Assembly: GCA_963697525.1 (NCBI GenBank)
Contig: OY969087.1
Location: 3,286,001 to 3,350,000 of the forward strand
Direction: 5' to 3'
Length of the DNA stretch: 64,000 nt
Origin: Bradymonas sp963697525
GTDB lineage: Bacteria > Myxococcota_A > Bradymonadia > Bradymonadales > Bradymonadaceae
The notes below the pieces were generated by a model. It did not search any database, was not told where the DNA came from, and saw only the letters and a list, made by a program, of their open reading frames with translations. This document shows positions 55,135 through 64,000 of this stretch, one piece after another. The position numbers and the translations under genes were made by a program. Position 1 is the first letter of the stretch. The number at the start of each line of letters is the position of its first letter.

Positions 55135-55199
55135 TCAAGCGAGTTGCCTTGCGGCGCATCGAATTTTCAAAGAGACCGGCGTCGTGTGATGCTGGTCAG

Positions 55200-55273
55200 T
55201 AGCGGGGGCAGGATTCGAACCTGCGGCCTTCGGGTTATGAGCCCGACGAGCTACCTGGCTGCTCCACCCCGCA
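55200..55273 (-). tRNA. Initiator tRNA-Met (CAT), copy 2
   Basis: Second copy, identical to the first over its length, 65 bases upstream in transcription order. Same CAT anticodon, GGG/CCC stem pairs and 1:72 mismatch. A single transcript with one terminator is likely. Confidence 0.9.
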
Positions 55274-55488
55274 TCACGTCGTTTCGAGCCGTGGCTTCCA
55301 ACGACCGGGTGGCGGAAGGTAAGCGAGGTGAGCGGCCCTGTCAAGCGCCTTTTGGCGAGTCGGTGTGATCGGCGTTGATCGGCGCGACCTTGATTGCCGT
55401 CTGGACTCACAGCAGGTCGACCGACGAACGATGAACACCCCCGATCGTCAGCGGACGTTTTGCGCCAGCCTCGATGCACAGGCAAACG
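55274..55488. other. Intergenic stretch between tRNA pair and MopE-like gene
   Basis: No supported gene on either strand; the stretch up to the next gene stop totals about 300 bases and includes the terminator at 55489-55522. A promoter for the minus-strand tRNA transcript must lie here, but no clear pair of boxes was found. Confidence 0.5.
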
Positions 55489-55522
55489 CAAAAAAAGAGA
55501 GCGGGGCAAAACCCCGCTCTCT
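55489..55522 (-). terminator. Rho-independent terminator of the MopE-like gene
   Basis: Stem AGAGAGCGGGG with CCCCGCTCTCT (55496-55506 with 55512-55522), five-base loop, followed on the minus strand by a T-run. Confidence 0.87.
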
Positions 55523-55575
55523 AGGTAGGCCGTCCAGACGGTTCGACTAGACGGCGGCATAGGTCGGCGCTCGGC

Positions 55576-58068
55576 TTAGTAGCAGGTCATCTGGTCGACC
55601 GACAGCGCCAACGGGTTGGTGCCGCTGAGCCGAAGTGCCTGCAGGTAGTTGCCGGTCTTGCGGATGGTCAGCAAGTGATCCGTGCTGGCCTGGTTGGGAT
55701 CGTTGACGTGCGTCGAGCCCCATTGGGTCGACCCACTCGACGAGGTGCCCTGACCGATTTTGTTCAGCTGGCTGCGGTACGGGTCCATGTACCAGCCGAA
55801 CGGCGAGTAGTTGGTGGTCGGGCCGCCAACAACCATCGTCGTCCAGCTCCTCGCCCCGATGTCGGCGGCGAAGAGATCGCGGCTGACGTAGTCGTAGTTG
55901 TTCGACGAGCCGATGCCGAAGCTCTGGCCGAAGGTGTAATTCGACCTCATCTCGCGCAGCGTGACTATCTTGGTGAGGTTGTCGTGCAACGCGAATACGG
56001 GGTGGCCGTCGACTTCGGCGATCACGGGGTGTTCGAGATGGCCATTGGGGGTGCTGACCGTCAGGCCCGAATGAAAGATTGGCGTGGGCCGCGAGCCGTC
56101 CCATGTGTCGACCACCCAGACAGATCCCGCCGTGCGGAAGGCCAGGGCAAAATAGTCATTGGGGTTGGGCGAGGGGCCCAACTCCACACTATGGGGCTCG
56201 GACAACGTGTTGACGATCATGCCTTCGCTCGACGTGGCTGACGACGAGGTGAAGCTCGACGGAAGGGTGCGCCAGCCGATGGCGTATTTGGTGTTGTCGC
56301 GAGGATCGATCCGGTTGTAGACGATGTCCCAAAAACTCGTGGTCGCGTTCGCCTGGTGGTGGTACAGCGCCGCGTCGAAGCTGTCGGTGGCACCCTGGGC
56401 CGTAAAATTATTGGCGGGGTCGACGGTGACCTTCTCGACGGTGTGGGCGGGACCCGGCACCCAGCGCAGCATGTGCAGGGTGTAGGAGGTGTGAAACGAG
56501 CCGTTGAAGAAGGTCGAGAAATCTTCGCGCACCAGCGCGGCACAACTGGTCCCGTCCCAATCGACGTCTTCGATGCGATAGCTCGTGCTGCCAAAACATA
56601 CGCCGCTGCACGTGCTCATGGTGACGGCTATGCCGGTTCGGGAGCTGTTCGCGTCGATGTGGTTAAAGACGACCTCTCTCTTGGTCACGTTGTTAATCGT
56701 CGTCTGCGCCAACGAGGCAACGCAGAAACTATCGTCGTCGGCCGGAGTGGCCATGATCTGGGGGGGCAGGGAAGGCGAGGCGCTGCCCGTCAGGGTGAAG
56801 TCTCGGCCCGGACCGATGGGCTTGACCTCGTCGCTCTGGCCGTTGCAGTCATTGTCTTTGCCGTCGCATAAACCGGGGGCGCCGGGATAGACGGTGTCGT
56901 CGGTGTCGTCGCAGTCGCCGGTATCGGCACCCGAGTTGCACAACGAGGTGTCGGCGGTCACGGTCATGGACGCATCGCACCAGCCGTCATTGTCGTCGTC
57001 ACAGCCGTTGTCGACGGTGCCGTCGCAGTCGTTGTCCAGCCCGTCGCAGGTCTGCTCGGGGGTCTCGGTGGGCGTGCCCGGGGCGGCGTTGCACTCGGTG
57101 CCGCTGCCATCGGCACTACACACGTAGGTGCCCGTGTTCTTGCACAGGCCCTGGCCGACGGTGCAACTCGAGCCCTTATTGCTGAAGGTTTCGTCGATAT
57201 TGCCGTCGCAGTTGTTGTCCACGCCATCGCAGAGCTCGGCGATGTCGGGGTTGCGGTCGGCATTGGCGTCGTCGCAGTCGCCGCCGCGATCCACAAAGCC
57301 CGACGGGGCCTTGCAGTCGGTCAAGGTGATACCGTCGTTGCCATAGGTGTCGTTGTCTTGATCCTGGTAGTAGGTCTGGGTGGGCAGTCCCTCATCGACG
57401 TTGCCGTCGCAGTTGTTGTCGGCGCCGTCGCAGACCTCCGCGGCGTCGGGATTGATGGCTGCGTCGGTGTCGTCGCAGTCGCCCGCCTGGTCGGTGTAGC
57501 CGGTGGGCTGGTCACATTGAGCCTTGGTGTCCGAATCGATGCCGTAGTTATCGCCGTCGGCGTCCTTGTACCAGGTGGGCGGGTTGGCGACGTCGTCGAC
57601 CTGTCCGTTGCAGTCGTCGTCCAGGCCGTCGCAGATCTCCACGCCGCCGTTCGACGGCGTGCACTGTAGCTCACAGCCGTCTCCGTCGGCCTGGTCCTTG
57701 TCACCGTTATTGTCCAGGTATCCCGGCTCGCATTGGATGTCGCAGGTGCTGCTGGCGCAGGTGGCGGTGGTATGAGGCCCCCCGGTGCAGGCGTTGTCGC
57801 AGGCGCCGCAGTGGTCGACGCTGGTGGTCGTGTCGACACACGAATCACCGCAGAGTTGCTCACCGTTGGAGCAGGTGGTGCCGGTATCCTGCGAGGTGCC
57901 AGTATCCTGAGACGTGCCGGTGTCTCCGGACGTGCCCGCATCCTGGCCGGTCCCATTATTGCTGGTGCCGGTTTGGGTGTTGCCGGTGCTGCTACTCCCG
58001 CACGCCGCCAGCGAGAAGCTGGCGGCGACGCAGACAATTGTCACTAATCTTCGCATTACGAACGACAT
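55576..58068 (-). CDS. MopE-like repeat lipoprotein with C-terminal folded domain
   Basis: An 830-residue lipoprotein. The start at 58068 has an AGGAG site nine bases upstream. The signal peptide ends in LAAC. A Gly/Thr/Asp-rich stalk (DTGTSQDTGTSQDTGT) follows, then a Cys-rich module (CGDSC, CGACDNACTGG). Five MopE-type metal-binding repeats CDGxDxxCxGxxD come next (EICDGLDDDCNGQVDD, EVCDGADNNCDGNVDE, ELCDGVDNNCDGNIDE, QTCDGLDNDCDGTVDN, GLCDGKDNDCNGQSDE), with DCDD segments between. They probably bind Ca2+ or Cu. The last 400 residues are a beta-rich domain of unknown family. Surface exposed; an adhesin or metal-binding role is inference. Confidence 0.85.
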   Translation of the reverse strand: MSFVMRRLVTIVCVAASFSLAACGSSSTGNTQTGTSNNGTGQDAGTSGDTGTSQDTGTSQDTGTTCSNGEQLCGDSCVDTTTSVDHCGACDNACTGGPHTTATCASSTCDIQCEPGYLDNNGDKDQADGDGCELQCTPSNGGVEICDGLDDDCNGQVDDVANPPTWYKDADGDNYGIDSDTKAQCDQPTGYTDQAGDCDDTDAAINPDAAEVCDGADNNCDGNVDEGLPTQTYYQDQDNDTYGNDGITLTDCKAPSGFVDRGGDCDDANADRNPDIAELCDGVDNNCDGNIDETFSNKGSSCTVGQGLCKNTGTYVCSADGSGTECNAAPGTPTETPEQTCDGLDNDCDGTVDNGCDDDNDGWCDASMTVTADTSLCNSGADTGDCDDTDDTVYPGAPGLCDGKDNDCNGQSDEVKPIGPGRDFTLTGSASPSLPPQIMATPADDDSFCVASLAQTTINNVTKREVVFNHIDANSSRTGIAVTMSTCSGVCFGSTSYRIEDVDWDGTSCAALVREDFSTFFNGSFHTSYTLHMLRWVPGPAHTVEKVTVDPANNFTAQGATDSFDAALYHHQANATTSFWDIVYNRIDPRDNTKYAIGWRTLPSSFTSSSATSSEGMIVNTLSEPHSVELGPSPNPNDYFALAFRTAGSVWVVDTWDGSRPTPIFHSGLTVSTPNGHLEHPVIAEVDGHPVFALHDNLTKIVTLREMRSNYTFGQSFGIGSSNNYDYVSRDLFAADIGARSWTTMVVGGPTTNYSPFGWYMDPYRSQLNKIGQGTSSSGSTQWGSTHVNDPNQASTDHLLTIRKTGNYLQALRLSGTNPLALSVDQMTCY

Positions 58069-58334
58069 CAATAAGCTCCTGCAATTAAAGTAGGGAGACC
58101 TAATGGCTCTCTGTGGGGTGATATGCAGGAGACTAGCGCGCCGGTTTTTGTCTGACAAGTTGTGTGAGCGTCCAGGGTGTGAGCGGCGTTGATCGGTAGA
58201 CTTCGTGTTCATGCGGCCAGACGGCGTTGATTTTCCCATGCCCAGGAATCATCCCACCAGCCATTGGCGCGCAGTGTTCTCAGGCGATGATCACACCGTT
58301 GGCGAGTTGGCGCCGACAGGGCAAAATCGCCTGT

Positions 58335-59183
58335 TCAGTGGTGCTTTTTTCCCGGCCCGTGGGTGCGCACATCGTACTTGCCGTGGCGCTCTCGGCGGGC
58401 GCGCTCGCGCTTCTGGGCGGTGCGGCTGAGCTTGGCGCGCTTGGGCAGTTGGGCTTCGACCTCCTCGTACAGCCCCTCGACCTCTTCTTGGAGCAGCGGG
58501 CGATACGAGCCCGCCGGCACGCCGTCGAGGGTCAACGGCCCGATGGCGTAGCGTCGAAGCTTCATGACCGGGTGGCCGACGGCCTCGCACATGCGCCGGA
58601 TCTGACGGTTTTTACCCTCCGAGATGATGAACTCCAGCCAGGTGTTGTTGCCGTTGTCCTTGACGACCTGGATATGGGCGGGTTTGGTCATCACCCCGTC
58701 GAGCTTGACGCCGCTGCGAAGCGTCTCGAGCCTGGGCGAATCGTTCTTGAGCAAGCCGCGCACCTTGACGGCGTATTGCTTGGTGACGTCGTGGCTGGGG
58801 TGGGTCAGAAGGTTGGTGAGCTTGCCGTCGTTGGTCAAAAGCAGGGCGCCCGAGGAGTCCCAGTCCAGCCGGCCCACCGGCCAGATGCGCGGCATATTGT
58901 CGGGCAACAGGTCGGTGACGATGGGGCGTCCCTTCGGATCGTCGAGGCTGGTGATGTAGTTTTCGGGCTTGTTGAGCAACACGTACACGTATTGCTGGGG
59001 CAGCTCGACCACCTCGCCGTCGACGCGCACCTCGTCTTCGCCCGGCACCACCTTCGAGCCCAGCTCGCGGCATACCTCGCCGTTGACCTGCACGTGGCCC
59101 GACTGCATGAGCTTTTCGCCCTTGCGACGGCTGCACACGCCGGCTTTGGACAAAAACTTCTGAACCCTCATTTCATTTGGCAT
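58335..59183 (-). CDS. rluB: RsuA/RluB-type 23S/16S rRNA pseudouridine synthase
   Basis: A 282-residue enzyme. An N-terminal S4 RNA-binding domain (RVQKFLSKAGVCSRRKGEKLM) is followed by the synthase domain with the GRLDWDSSGALLLTNDG motif, in which D107 is the catalytic Asp, and later KNRQIRRMCEAVGHPVMKLRR, the RluB/RsuA signature. A basic, His-rich C-terminal tail of about 50 residues follows. A GAGGA site precedes the ATG. RluB acts on 23S U2605; RsuA-type specificity is possible. It is the last gene of the scp run. Confidence 0.88.
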   Translation of the reverse strand: MPNEMRVQKFLSKAGVCSRRKGEKLMQSGHVQVNGEVCRELGSKVVPGEDEVRVDGEVVELPQQYVYVLLNKPENYITSLDDPKGRPIVTDLLPDNMPRIWPVGRLDWDSSGALLLTNDGKLTNLLTHPSHDVTKQYAVKVRGLLKNDSPRLETLRSGVKLDGVMTKPAHIQVVKDNGNNTWLEFIISEGKNRQIRRMCEAVGHPVMKLRRYAIGPLTLDGVPAGSYRPLLQEEVEGLYEEVEAQLPKRAKLSRTAQKRERARRERHGKYDVRTHGPGKKHH

Positions 59184-59329
59184 GGATCGATCCTCACAAA
59201 AGTTGTGCTGAGCGCCTCGCGGCGCGACGAATATTCTGCCCCTGTCATTGGCCTAGATGCGCGCGTTGTCAAGCGTCGGCCGAACGGATAGGCGGCGATG
59301 CGCCCCAATAAACGGGCCGATCGGGCCCG

Positions 59330-60103
59330 CTATTCCTCGCCCGCGTTCCCATCGCCGCCATCCCTATCGCCGCCATGCCTATTGCCCGCATCCTGGGCGT
59401 CGGCCTCGGCGGCCTCGGCGAGTTCGTCGGCGTACATCTCGTGAAGGGCTTCGATCTCCGATTCGTCCAGGGTGGGGAGATCGGCGAGGCTATCCAGGCC
59501 GAAGAACTCCAGGAAGCGGTCGGTCGTGCCGTAGATATGCGGCCGGCCCAGGTCGTCGAGGCGGCCGATGGTCTGGACGAGATCGTGCTCCTCGAGCGTG
59601 CGAATGACCCCCGAGGAGTCCACGCCGCGGATCTCCTCGACGTCTGCGCGCGTCAGCGGCTGCTGGTAGGCGATGATCGCCAGGGTCTCCATGGCCGCGC
59701 GCGACAGTTTGCGCGGCTTGGCCTCGTACATCTGCAAGATGGTGTCTTTGAACGCTGGGTTGGTGCGAAGCTGCATGCCGCCGGCGACCTCCACCAGGTG
59801 GATGCCGCGGTGGGTGCCGCTATACTCCAGGCGCAGGTTCTCCAGGGCGCGCTTGAGCAGGTCTCCGTCGACCTCCGGCAGGCACTTCTGCAGCATCTTG
59901 CGGTCGAGGGGCTCGTCGGAGGCCAATAGAAGCGCCTCCAGGGCGGCCTTGACCTTGTCGATGCCATCGAGCTCGACCGCCTCGTCGTGCGGCGCCTCGG
60001 CGTCGTGCGCCGTCGCCTCGGCGCCGCGATGCTCTTCGCGGTTACCGTGGGCCTCCGGGGTCGGCGGGGTCGCGCCGGGGGATGTGTCGTTGGGCTCGGA
60101 CAT
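59330..60103 (-). CDS. scpB: ScpB, segregation and condensation protein B
   Basis: A 257-residue protein. Residues of about 45-215 form the two winged-helix domains of ScpB: KAALEALLLASDEPLDRKML, ALENLRLEYSGTHRGIHLVEV, METLAIIAYQQPLTRADVEEIRGVDSSGVIRTL and GRPHIYGTTDRFLEFFGL. Acidic, Gly-rich tails on both sides are longer than usual. With ScpA and SMC it forms the condensin of chromosome segregation. It follows scpA at a distance of 20 bases. Confidence 0.93.
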   Translation of the reverse strand: MSEPNDTSPGATPPTPEAHGNREEHRGAEATAHDAEAPHDEAVELDGIDKVKAALEALLLASDEPLDRKMLQKCLPEVDGDLLKRALENLRLEYSGTHRGIHLVEVAGGMQLRTNPAFKDTILQMYEAKPRKLSRAAMETLAIIAYQQPLTRADVEEIRGVDSSGVIRTLEEHDLVQTIGRLDDLGRPHIYGTTDRFLEFFGLDSLADLPTLDESEIEALHEMYADELAEAAEADAQDAGNRHGGDRDGGDGNAGEE

Positions 60104-60123
60104 CGGCTAATGAGGGGCGTGGC

Positions 60124-60954
60124 TCAACCCTGGGCGGCTTCGGGGAGCTCGAGCGTCTGGCTGACTTCCATGATGTTGATGACCGCGCGCTCGACGTACA
60201 AGCGCTGCTCGCCGATGCGCGTCTGCATCAGCTTGACGATCTTGCGCTTGGTCATCTCCAACAGGGCCAAAAACGTGGTCACGACGCGGTAGCGGGTGAA
60301 GTCGTGCTCGGCGAATAACTCTTCGAAGCTCACCCGCGGCTTGTCCTGCAGCAGCGTGGCCACGTCGAGCATGACACTTCGCAGCGTGAGCTTCTCGCGG
60401 GTCATCTCGACGACCCAGTTGGCGTTTTTCTTATTCTTTTTGACCAGCCGTTTGACCGCGTCGACCAGCGCCGTGATGCCGGCGTCGCGAAGCTCGGGCG
60501 GGCCGGTCATCTTCTCGAACTCCGGGGCCAGCCGGCGGTGGGTGAACACGTCCTGCTGCAGCTTGGGCAGCTCGTCGAGCTTGCCGGCGATGAGCTGGAA
60601 CTTCTGGTGCTCGATGAGCCGGCGCACCAACTCCTCGCGCGGGTCCGGGCCTTCCTCTTCCTCGTCCTCGTCGACCGGAAGAAGCATCTTGGACTTGATG
60701 TAGATGAGTGTCGCGGCCATCTCCAGCCACTCACCACCGACGTGAAGGTCGAGCGCCTCCATGGTCTCGACGTGGCGCAAGTACTCCTCGGTGATCAGCG
60801 CGATGGGGATGTCGAAGATGTCGACCTCGTGCCTTTTGATGAGGTCGAGCAGAAGGTCCAACGGACCCTCGAACGCCTCCACACGAACGGCCAGTTCCTT
60901 CGGAACCCCGTCGTTCGGCCTCACTTCGCCGTCAATGACTGCCTCAGTTGCCAT
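60124..60954 (-). CDS. scpA: ScpA, segregation and condensation protein A
   Basis: A 276-residue kleisin. The family start is VRVEAFEGPLDLLLDLIKRHEVDIFDIPI, then YLRHVETM, with ATLIYIKSKMLLP at the SMC-contact helix and a winged-helix C-terminus (FEELFAEHDFTRYRVVTTFLALLEMTKRKIVKL). It links SMC heads and binds ScpB, whose gene follows. The order glnD, xerD, scpA, scpB, rluB is a typical chromosomal arrangement in many bacteria for the last three. Confidence 0.93.
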   Translation of the reverse strand: MATEAVIDGEVRPNDGVPKELAVRVEAFEGPLDLLLDLIKRHEVDIFDIPIALITEEYLRHVETMEALDLHVGGEWLEMAATLIYIKSKMLLPVDEDEEEEGPDPREELVRRLIEHQKFQLIAGKLDELPKLQQDVFTHRRLAPEFEKMTGPPELRDAGITALVDAVKRLVKKNKKNANWVVEMTREKLTLRSVMLDVATLLQDKPRVSFEELFAEHDFTRYRVVTTFLALLEMTKRKIVKLMQTRIGEQRLYVERAVINIMEVSQTLELPEAAQG

Positions 60955-61009
60955 ACCGCCTACTACCTACTTCTCCGTGCCTCCGCGCCACTCGATCACT
61001 CAATCACTC

Positions 61010-61918
61010 TCAAGCACGAGGATGGTGTTCGTCGTACATGCGCTTCAATCGCGCCTGGGCCACGTGCGTGTAGATCTGAGTCGTGTTGATATCCGCATGC
61101 CCCAGCAGCGTCTGCACGATTCTGAGGTCTGCGCCGCGTTCGAGCAAGTGTGTTGCGAAGCTGTGGCGCAGCTTGTGTGGGCTGATCGGCTTTTGGATGT
61201 CGGCGATCTGCGCGTACTTCTTGATATTTTTCCAGAACCCCTGGCGCGTCATCGAGCTGCCGCGGCGCGTTACGAATAGATACGGCGTCGAGCCCGGCCC
61301 GCCGCAATTGGCCAGAAGACGGCCGCGCGTCAGCTCGACGTAACTGTCGATGGCGTCGATGGCCACCTCGCCAAGCGGCACGATGCGCTGCTTGTTGCCC
61401 TTGCCGATCACCCGCACATAGCCCGCCCGAAGGTCGACCTCGCGCTGGACGAGCTCGCACAACTCGGTGACGCGAAGCCCGGTGGCGTAAAGCACGTGAA
61501 GCATCGCCCAGTCGCGGTGTCCCTCGGGGGTGGTGCGATCGGGCGCCTCCAGAAGGGTCTCGACCTCGTCGAGCGTGAGCACCTTGGGCACCCGCCGGCC
61601 GTATTTGGGCATGTCGACCTTGCTGGCCGGGTCCTTGTCGATGACCTCCTCGCGGCGAAGGTGCTTGAACAGCCCGCGCACCGACGACAGCTTTCGCGCC
61701 ACCGTGCGCGTCTTCAGCCCCTGGTCGAGCAGTCCCTTCATAAACCCACTGATATGCAGCGCGTCGATGCCGCGCACGTCGCCGTCGGCGCCCTTATCCT
61801 GGCAGTGCTCGGCAAATTGGCGCAGGTCGCGTGTGTACGCGTCCAGCGTGTTCTGGGACAGGTTGCGCTCCACCTTCAGGTGAAACGCGAACGAGTCGAT
61901 GGCGGCGTCGAGGTCCAT
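61010..61918 (-). CDS. xerD: Tyrosine recombinase of XerC/XerD type
   Basis: A 302-residue recombinase, the usual Xer length. N-terminal SAM-like domain (FAFHLKVERNLSQNTLDAYTRDL). Catalytic set: R149 (ATGLRVTEL), K173 (IGKGNKQR), H248 and R251 (PHKLRHSFATHLL), H274 (LGHADINTTQIYTH) and Y283. It acts on dif to resolve chromosome dimers; XerD rather than XerC is by resemblance and by the neighbouring scpAB. The start at 61918 is chosen since upstream in-frame sequence is shadow of glnD. Confidence 0.9.
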   Translation of the reverse strand: MDLDAAIDSFAFHLKVERNLSQNTLDAYTRDLRQFAEHCQDKGADGDVRGIDALHISGFMKGLLDQGLKTRTVARKLSSVRGLFKHLRREEVIDKDPASKVDMPKYGRRVPKVLTLDEVETLLEAPDRTTPEGHRDWAMLHVLYATGLRVTELCELVQREVDLRAGYVRVIGKGNKQRIVPLGEVAIDAIDSYVELTRGRLLANCGGPGSTPYLFVTRRGSSMTRQGFWKNIKKYAQIADIQKPISPHKLRHSFATHLLERGADLRIVQTLLGHADINTTQIYTHVAQARLKRMYDEHHPRA

Positions 61919-62084
61919 GACGGTGTCTCCCGGTGCGAGGCTGCGACAATCCATGGTCGCACACGGGGAAGCATAGATCGAACCCGCCGCGATCGCACGA
62001 AATTGGAGCGCAGTGTCGGTGAGAGGGCTTCTAGCCCTCGGAAACAGGGCTGCAAGTCCTGGCGCCCACGCACCCAGGACCTCG

Positions 62085-64000
62085 CTAGGCCTCCTCCTCC
62101 AACGCCGAGTTGCGCAGCGCGTCGACCAGGGCGTTGATGACCTCGCCGATGCGCGCGTCGCAGAGTTTGCCGCCGTCGACCTCCTCGACGTAGAAGGTGT
62201 CAATGATCTGGGTGCCCAGGCTGTCGACCTTGGAGACGTGAGTGCTCGCGCCATGCTCGTAGAGGGTGCGCGCGATCTCGTAGAGCAGGCCCATGCGGTC
62301 GGGGGCGCGCACCTCGATGACGGTGAATGCGTCGCTGACGTCCTGGCGCGCGTCCACCAGGGTCTTGACCGGTGGGGTGGGGCGGGGCGCGAGGCGGGCC
62401 TCGGAGATGCGCTTTTTGAGCATCGACTCCACCGAAACCTCGCCGTCGAGCACGGCGACGAGCTTGTCCTCGAGGCGCTCGAGGCGGCGGGGGTCGACCG
62501 GCGGGCGGGTCTCGCGCTGGGCGAGCAGCGAGCCACGCGGGGCCGACTGGCTGGCCTGGAAGATGTCCAGGGTGCGCCCGCCGGCGGTGGTCACGATCTG
62601 GGCGGCCATGATGTTGAGGCCCGAGGCCGAGATCACTCCGGCGATCTTGGCGAGGGTGCCGGGCACGTCCTTGGCGCACACGATGATCTCGGTAACCCCG
62701 CGCTCCAGAAGCGGCGTGAAGCTCACCGCCGCCTGCTCGCTCATGCCCGCGCGGCGGTAGGTCTCGAATTGGCGAAGCAGCGCCTCCGGCGCCGTCGAGG
62801 CGAAGTGATCGGTGGGCACGTCGCGCACGAACGTGTCGAGTTGGCTACGCAGCTCGCCGAGGGTCATCGTGGGGCCGTGCAGCTTGGATTGCAGGAGCTC
62901 CCACAGCGCCTGGCGGTGCTGCTCGACGATCGCCTGGCGGTCGCGCCACAGGCTCTCCAGGCCGTTTTCGAGTGCCTGGCGAAGCCGGTGGTACAGCTCG
63001 GTGATCAGCGTGGCGTTCCAGTCGGTCATCACGTTGGGGCCGACGGTGGACATGTCGCAAAAGGTCAGCGCGGTCAGCTCGTTGAGCGTCTCCACGGTGC
63101 GCACGCGCCCGGCGAGCTCGCGCACCACCCGCGGGTCGGACAGGTCGCGGCGGCGGGCGGTGTCCGACAGCGTCAGGTGCTCACGCACCAAAAAGGCCAG
63201 TTGGTCGACGTCGCCCGACCCAAGCCCGAGGCGCTGGCCGATGTCGTTCATCATCTCGGCGCCGCGTCGGCTGTGGTCGCCGCCGCGATTCTTGCCGATG
63301 TCGTGGAACAGCGCCGCCAGCAAGAAGACCTCGGTGCGCTCAATTTCGGCGGCGATCGCCGCAAATTGGCGCCAGCGCAGCGATTCCTTGTCGGGGGCCC
63401 CGGCGACCAGCGATCGCGCCTTCTCCAGACATTTCAGCGAGTGAACGTCGGTGGTGTACACGTGGTAGACGTCGTGCTGCACGTGGCAGACGATGGGCTC
63501 GAACTCGGGCACCAAGTGGGTCAACAAGCCGTTTTCGAGCAGGCGCTCGGAGGTCTTCGGCGAGGTCCGTGGGTCGGTGAGCAGGCGGCGAAATTCGGCG
63601 TTGAGCGCGGCGTCGGCGCGCTGCTCGTCGCCCCAAGTGGCCACGCTCTGGGCGATGCTCATCTCCAGCATCGGTCCCAAAAGAGCGTCGTGCGCCGACG
63701 CCAGTCGAAGCGCCTCCACGACCTCGGTGGGGGGGAGCGTGCGCACCTGGAGGGCGTCGCGCCCCGCATCGACGCCAGGGATAGCGTCGCTCCAATGATC
63801 GCGCAGCGTGAGCTGACCGTTGGACAGGCTGAAGGTCTCGCCCACGTCCACCGCGCGGCCGCCGCCGCCGTCTTGCCAGCGGCGCAAAAGCCGCTGGGTG
63901 AGCATGCTGATGGCGCGCGCCTCGCGGTAGTGGCGGCGCATCAACGCCTCGGCCAACCCGCTGGGGTCGGCGGTGGCATCGTCGTCGGTCTGCAAAACGG
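62085..64000 (-). CDS. glnD: GlnD, PII uridylyltransferase/uridylyl-removing enzyme, 5' end outside window
   Basis: About 638 C-terminal residues of a protein that is usually about 850-900 long; the nucleotidyltransferase domain is off the right edge. Visible: the GlnE-like helical middle, the HD hydrolase domain (HVYTTDVHSLKCLE and LLAALFHDIGKNRGGDHSRRG), and two C-terminal ACT domains (EIIVCAKDVPGTLAKIAGVI and FTVIEVRAPDRMGLLYEIART). GlnD senses glutamine and modifies PII proteins. The frame is open to the window edge, so the gene is treated as partial. Confidence 0.92.
   Translation of the reverse strand, partial: VLQTDDDATADPSGLAEALMRRHYREARAISMLTQRLLRRWQDGGGGRAVDVGETFSLSNGQLTLRDHWSDAIPGVDAGRDALQVRTLPPTEVVEALRLASAHDALLGPMLEMSIAQSVATWGDEQRADAALNAEFRRLLTDPRTSPKTSERLLENGLLTHLVPEFEPIVCHVQHDVYHVYTTDVHSLKCLEKARSLVAGAPDKESLRWRQFAAIAAEIERTEVFLLAALFHDIGKNRGGDHSRRGAEMMNDIGQRLGLGSGDVDQLAFLVREHLTLSDTARRRDLSDPRVVRELAGRVRTVETLNELTALTFCDMSTVGPNVMTDWNATLITELYHRLRQALENGLESLWRDRQAIVEQHRQALWELLQSKLHGPTMTLGELRSQLDTFVRDVPTDHFASTAPEALLRQFETYRRAGMSEQAAVSFTPLLERGVTEIIVCAKDVPGTLAKIAGVISASGLNIMAAQIVTTAGGRTLDIFQASQSAPRGSLLAQRETRPPVDPRRLERLEDKLVAVLDGEVSVESMLKKRISEARLAPRPTPPVKTLVDARQDVSDAFTVIEVRAPDRMGLLYEIARTLYEHGASTHVSKVDSLGTQIIDTFYVEEVDGGKLCDARIGEVINALVDALRNSALEEEA

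Noticed and set aside
61010..62536. Long minus-strand frame of 508 codons containing the Xer recombinase
   Set aside because: Only the last 302 codons are the recombinase; the upstream 206 codons are Arg/Ser-rich shadow of glnD, not a fusion.

Overview
The window is GC-rich bacterial chromosome. It looks like a predatory or social delta-proteobacterial lineage (Myxococcota/Bradymonadota type). The evidence is many lipoproteins with Asp/Thr/Ser-rich linkers, a MopE-like repeat lipoprotein, a Ser/Thr kinase fused to a large helical-repeat region, a giant metzincin lipoprotein, and a type IV pilus locus with PilS/PilR and sigma-54 promoters. The taxonomic call is inference; there is no rRNA in the window.

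Layout. 1-3193 (minus): 3' part of moeA, preceded by two lipoprotein genes. 3194-6582: an accessory island with two orphan Rhs C-terminal tips sharing a 139-bp direct repeat, a DUF4288 immunity-like gene overlapping the second tip, a pair of tandem paralogous small proteins, and a broken IS66-like fragment. 6583-17008: a LolC/E-type permease, a multidomain Ser/Thr kinase, a SAM methyltransferase, a ClpA/ClpB-like double AAA+ protein, a small zinc-ribbon protein, a lipoprotein and an RlpA-like protein. 17525-22588: a 1425-residue metzincin lipoprotein with its own terminator, then a small lipoprotein.

22638-45138: a large envelope-glycan or protein-glycosylation cluster. It holds five TMTC-like polytopic proteins sharing the signatures WDD, GYPxPxPT and (in four) TADTYxYL. 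It also holds four other GT-C-like membrane proteins, a family 2 glycosyltransferase, a methyltransferase, an LtaS-like sulfatase-fold membrane enzyme and an ABC exporter pair. Lipid-linked sugars made by the GT2-type enzyme could feed the GT-C transferases, but no substrate can be read from the sequence.

45292-54239 (minus): type IV pilus block pilB-pilT-pilC-pilS-pilR followed by two pilin genes. Each pilin gene has a near-consensus -24/-12 promoter, matching PilR as the sigma-54 activator. 54458-58068: a small Cys-rich lipoprotein, two identical initiator tRNA genes with a terminator, and a MopE-like lipoprotein with its own terminator. 58335-64000 (minus): glnD (5' end outside the window), xerD-type recombinase, scpA, scpB and an RsuA/RluB-type pseudouridine synthase. 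No CRISPR array, rRNA or intact transposon was seen.
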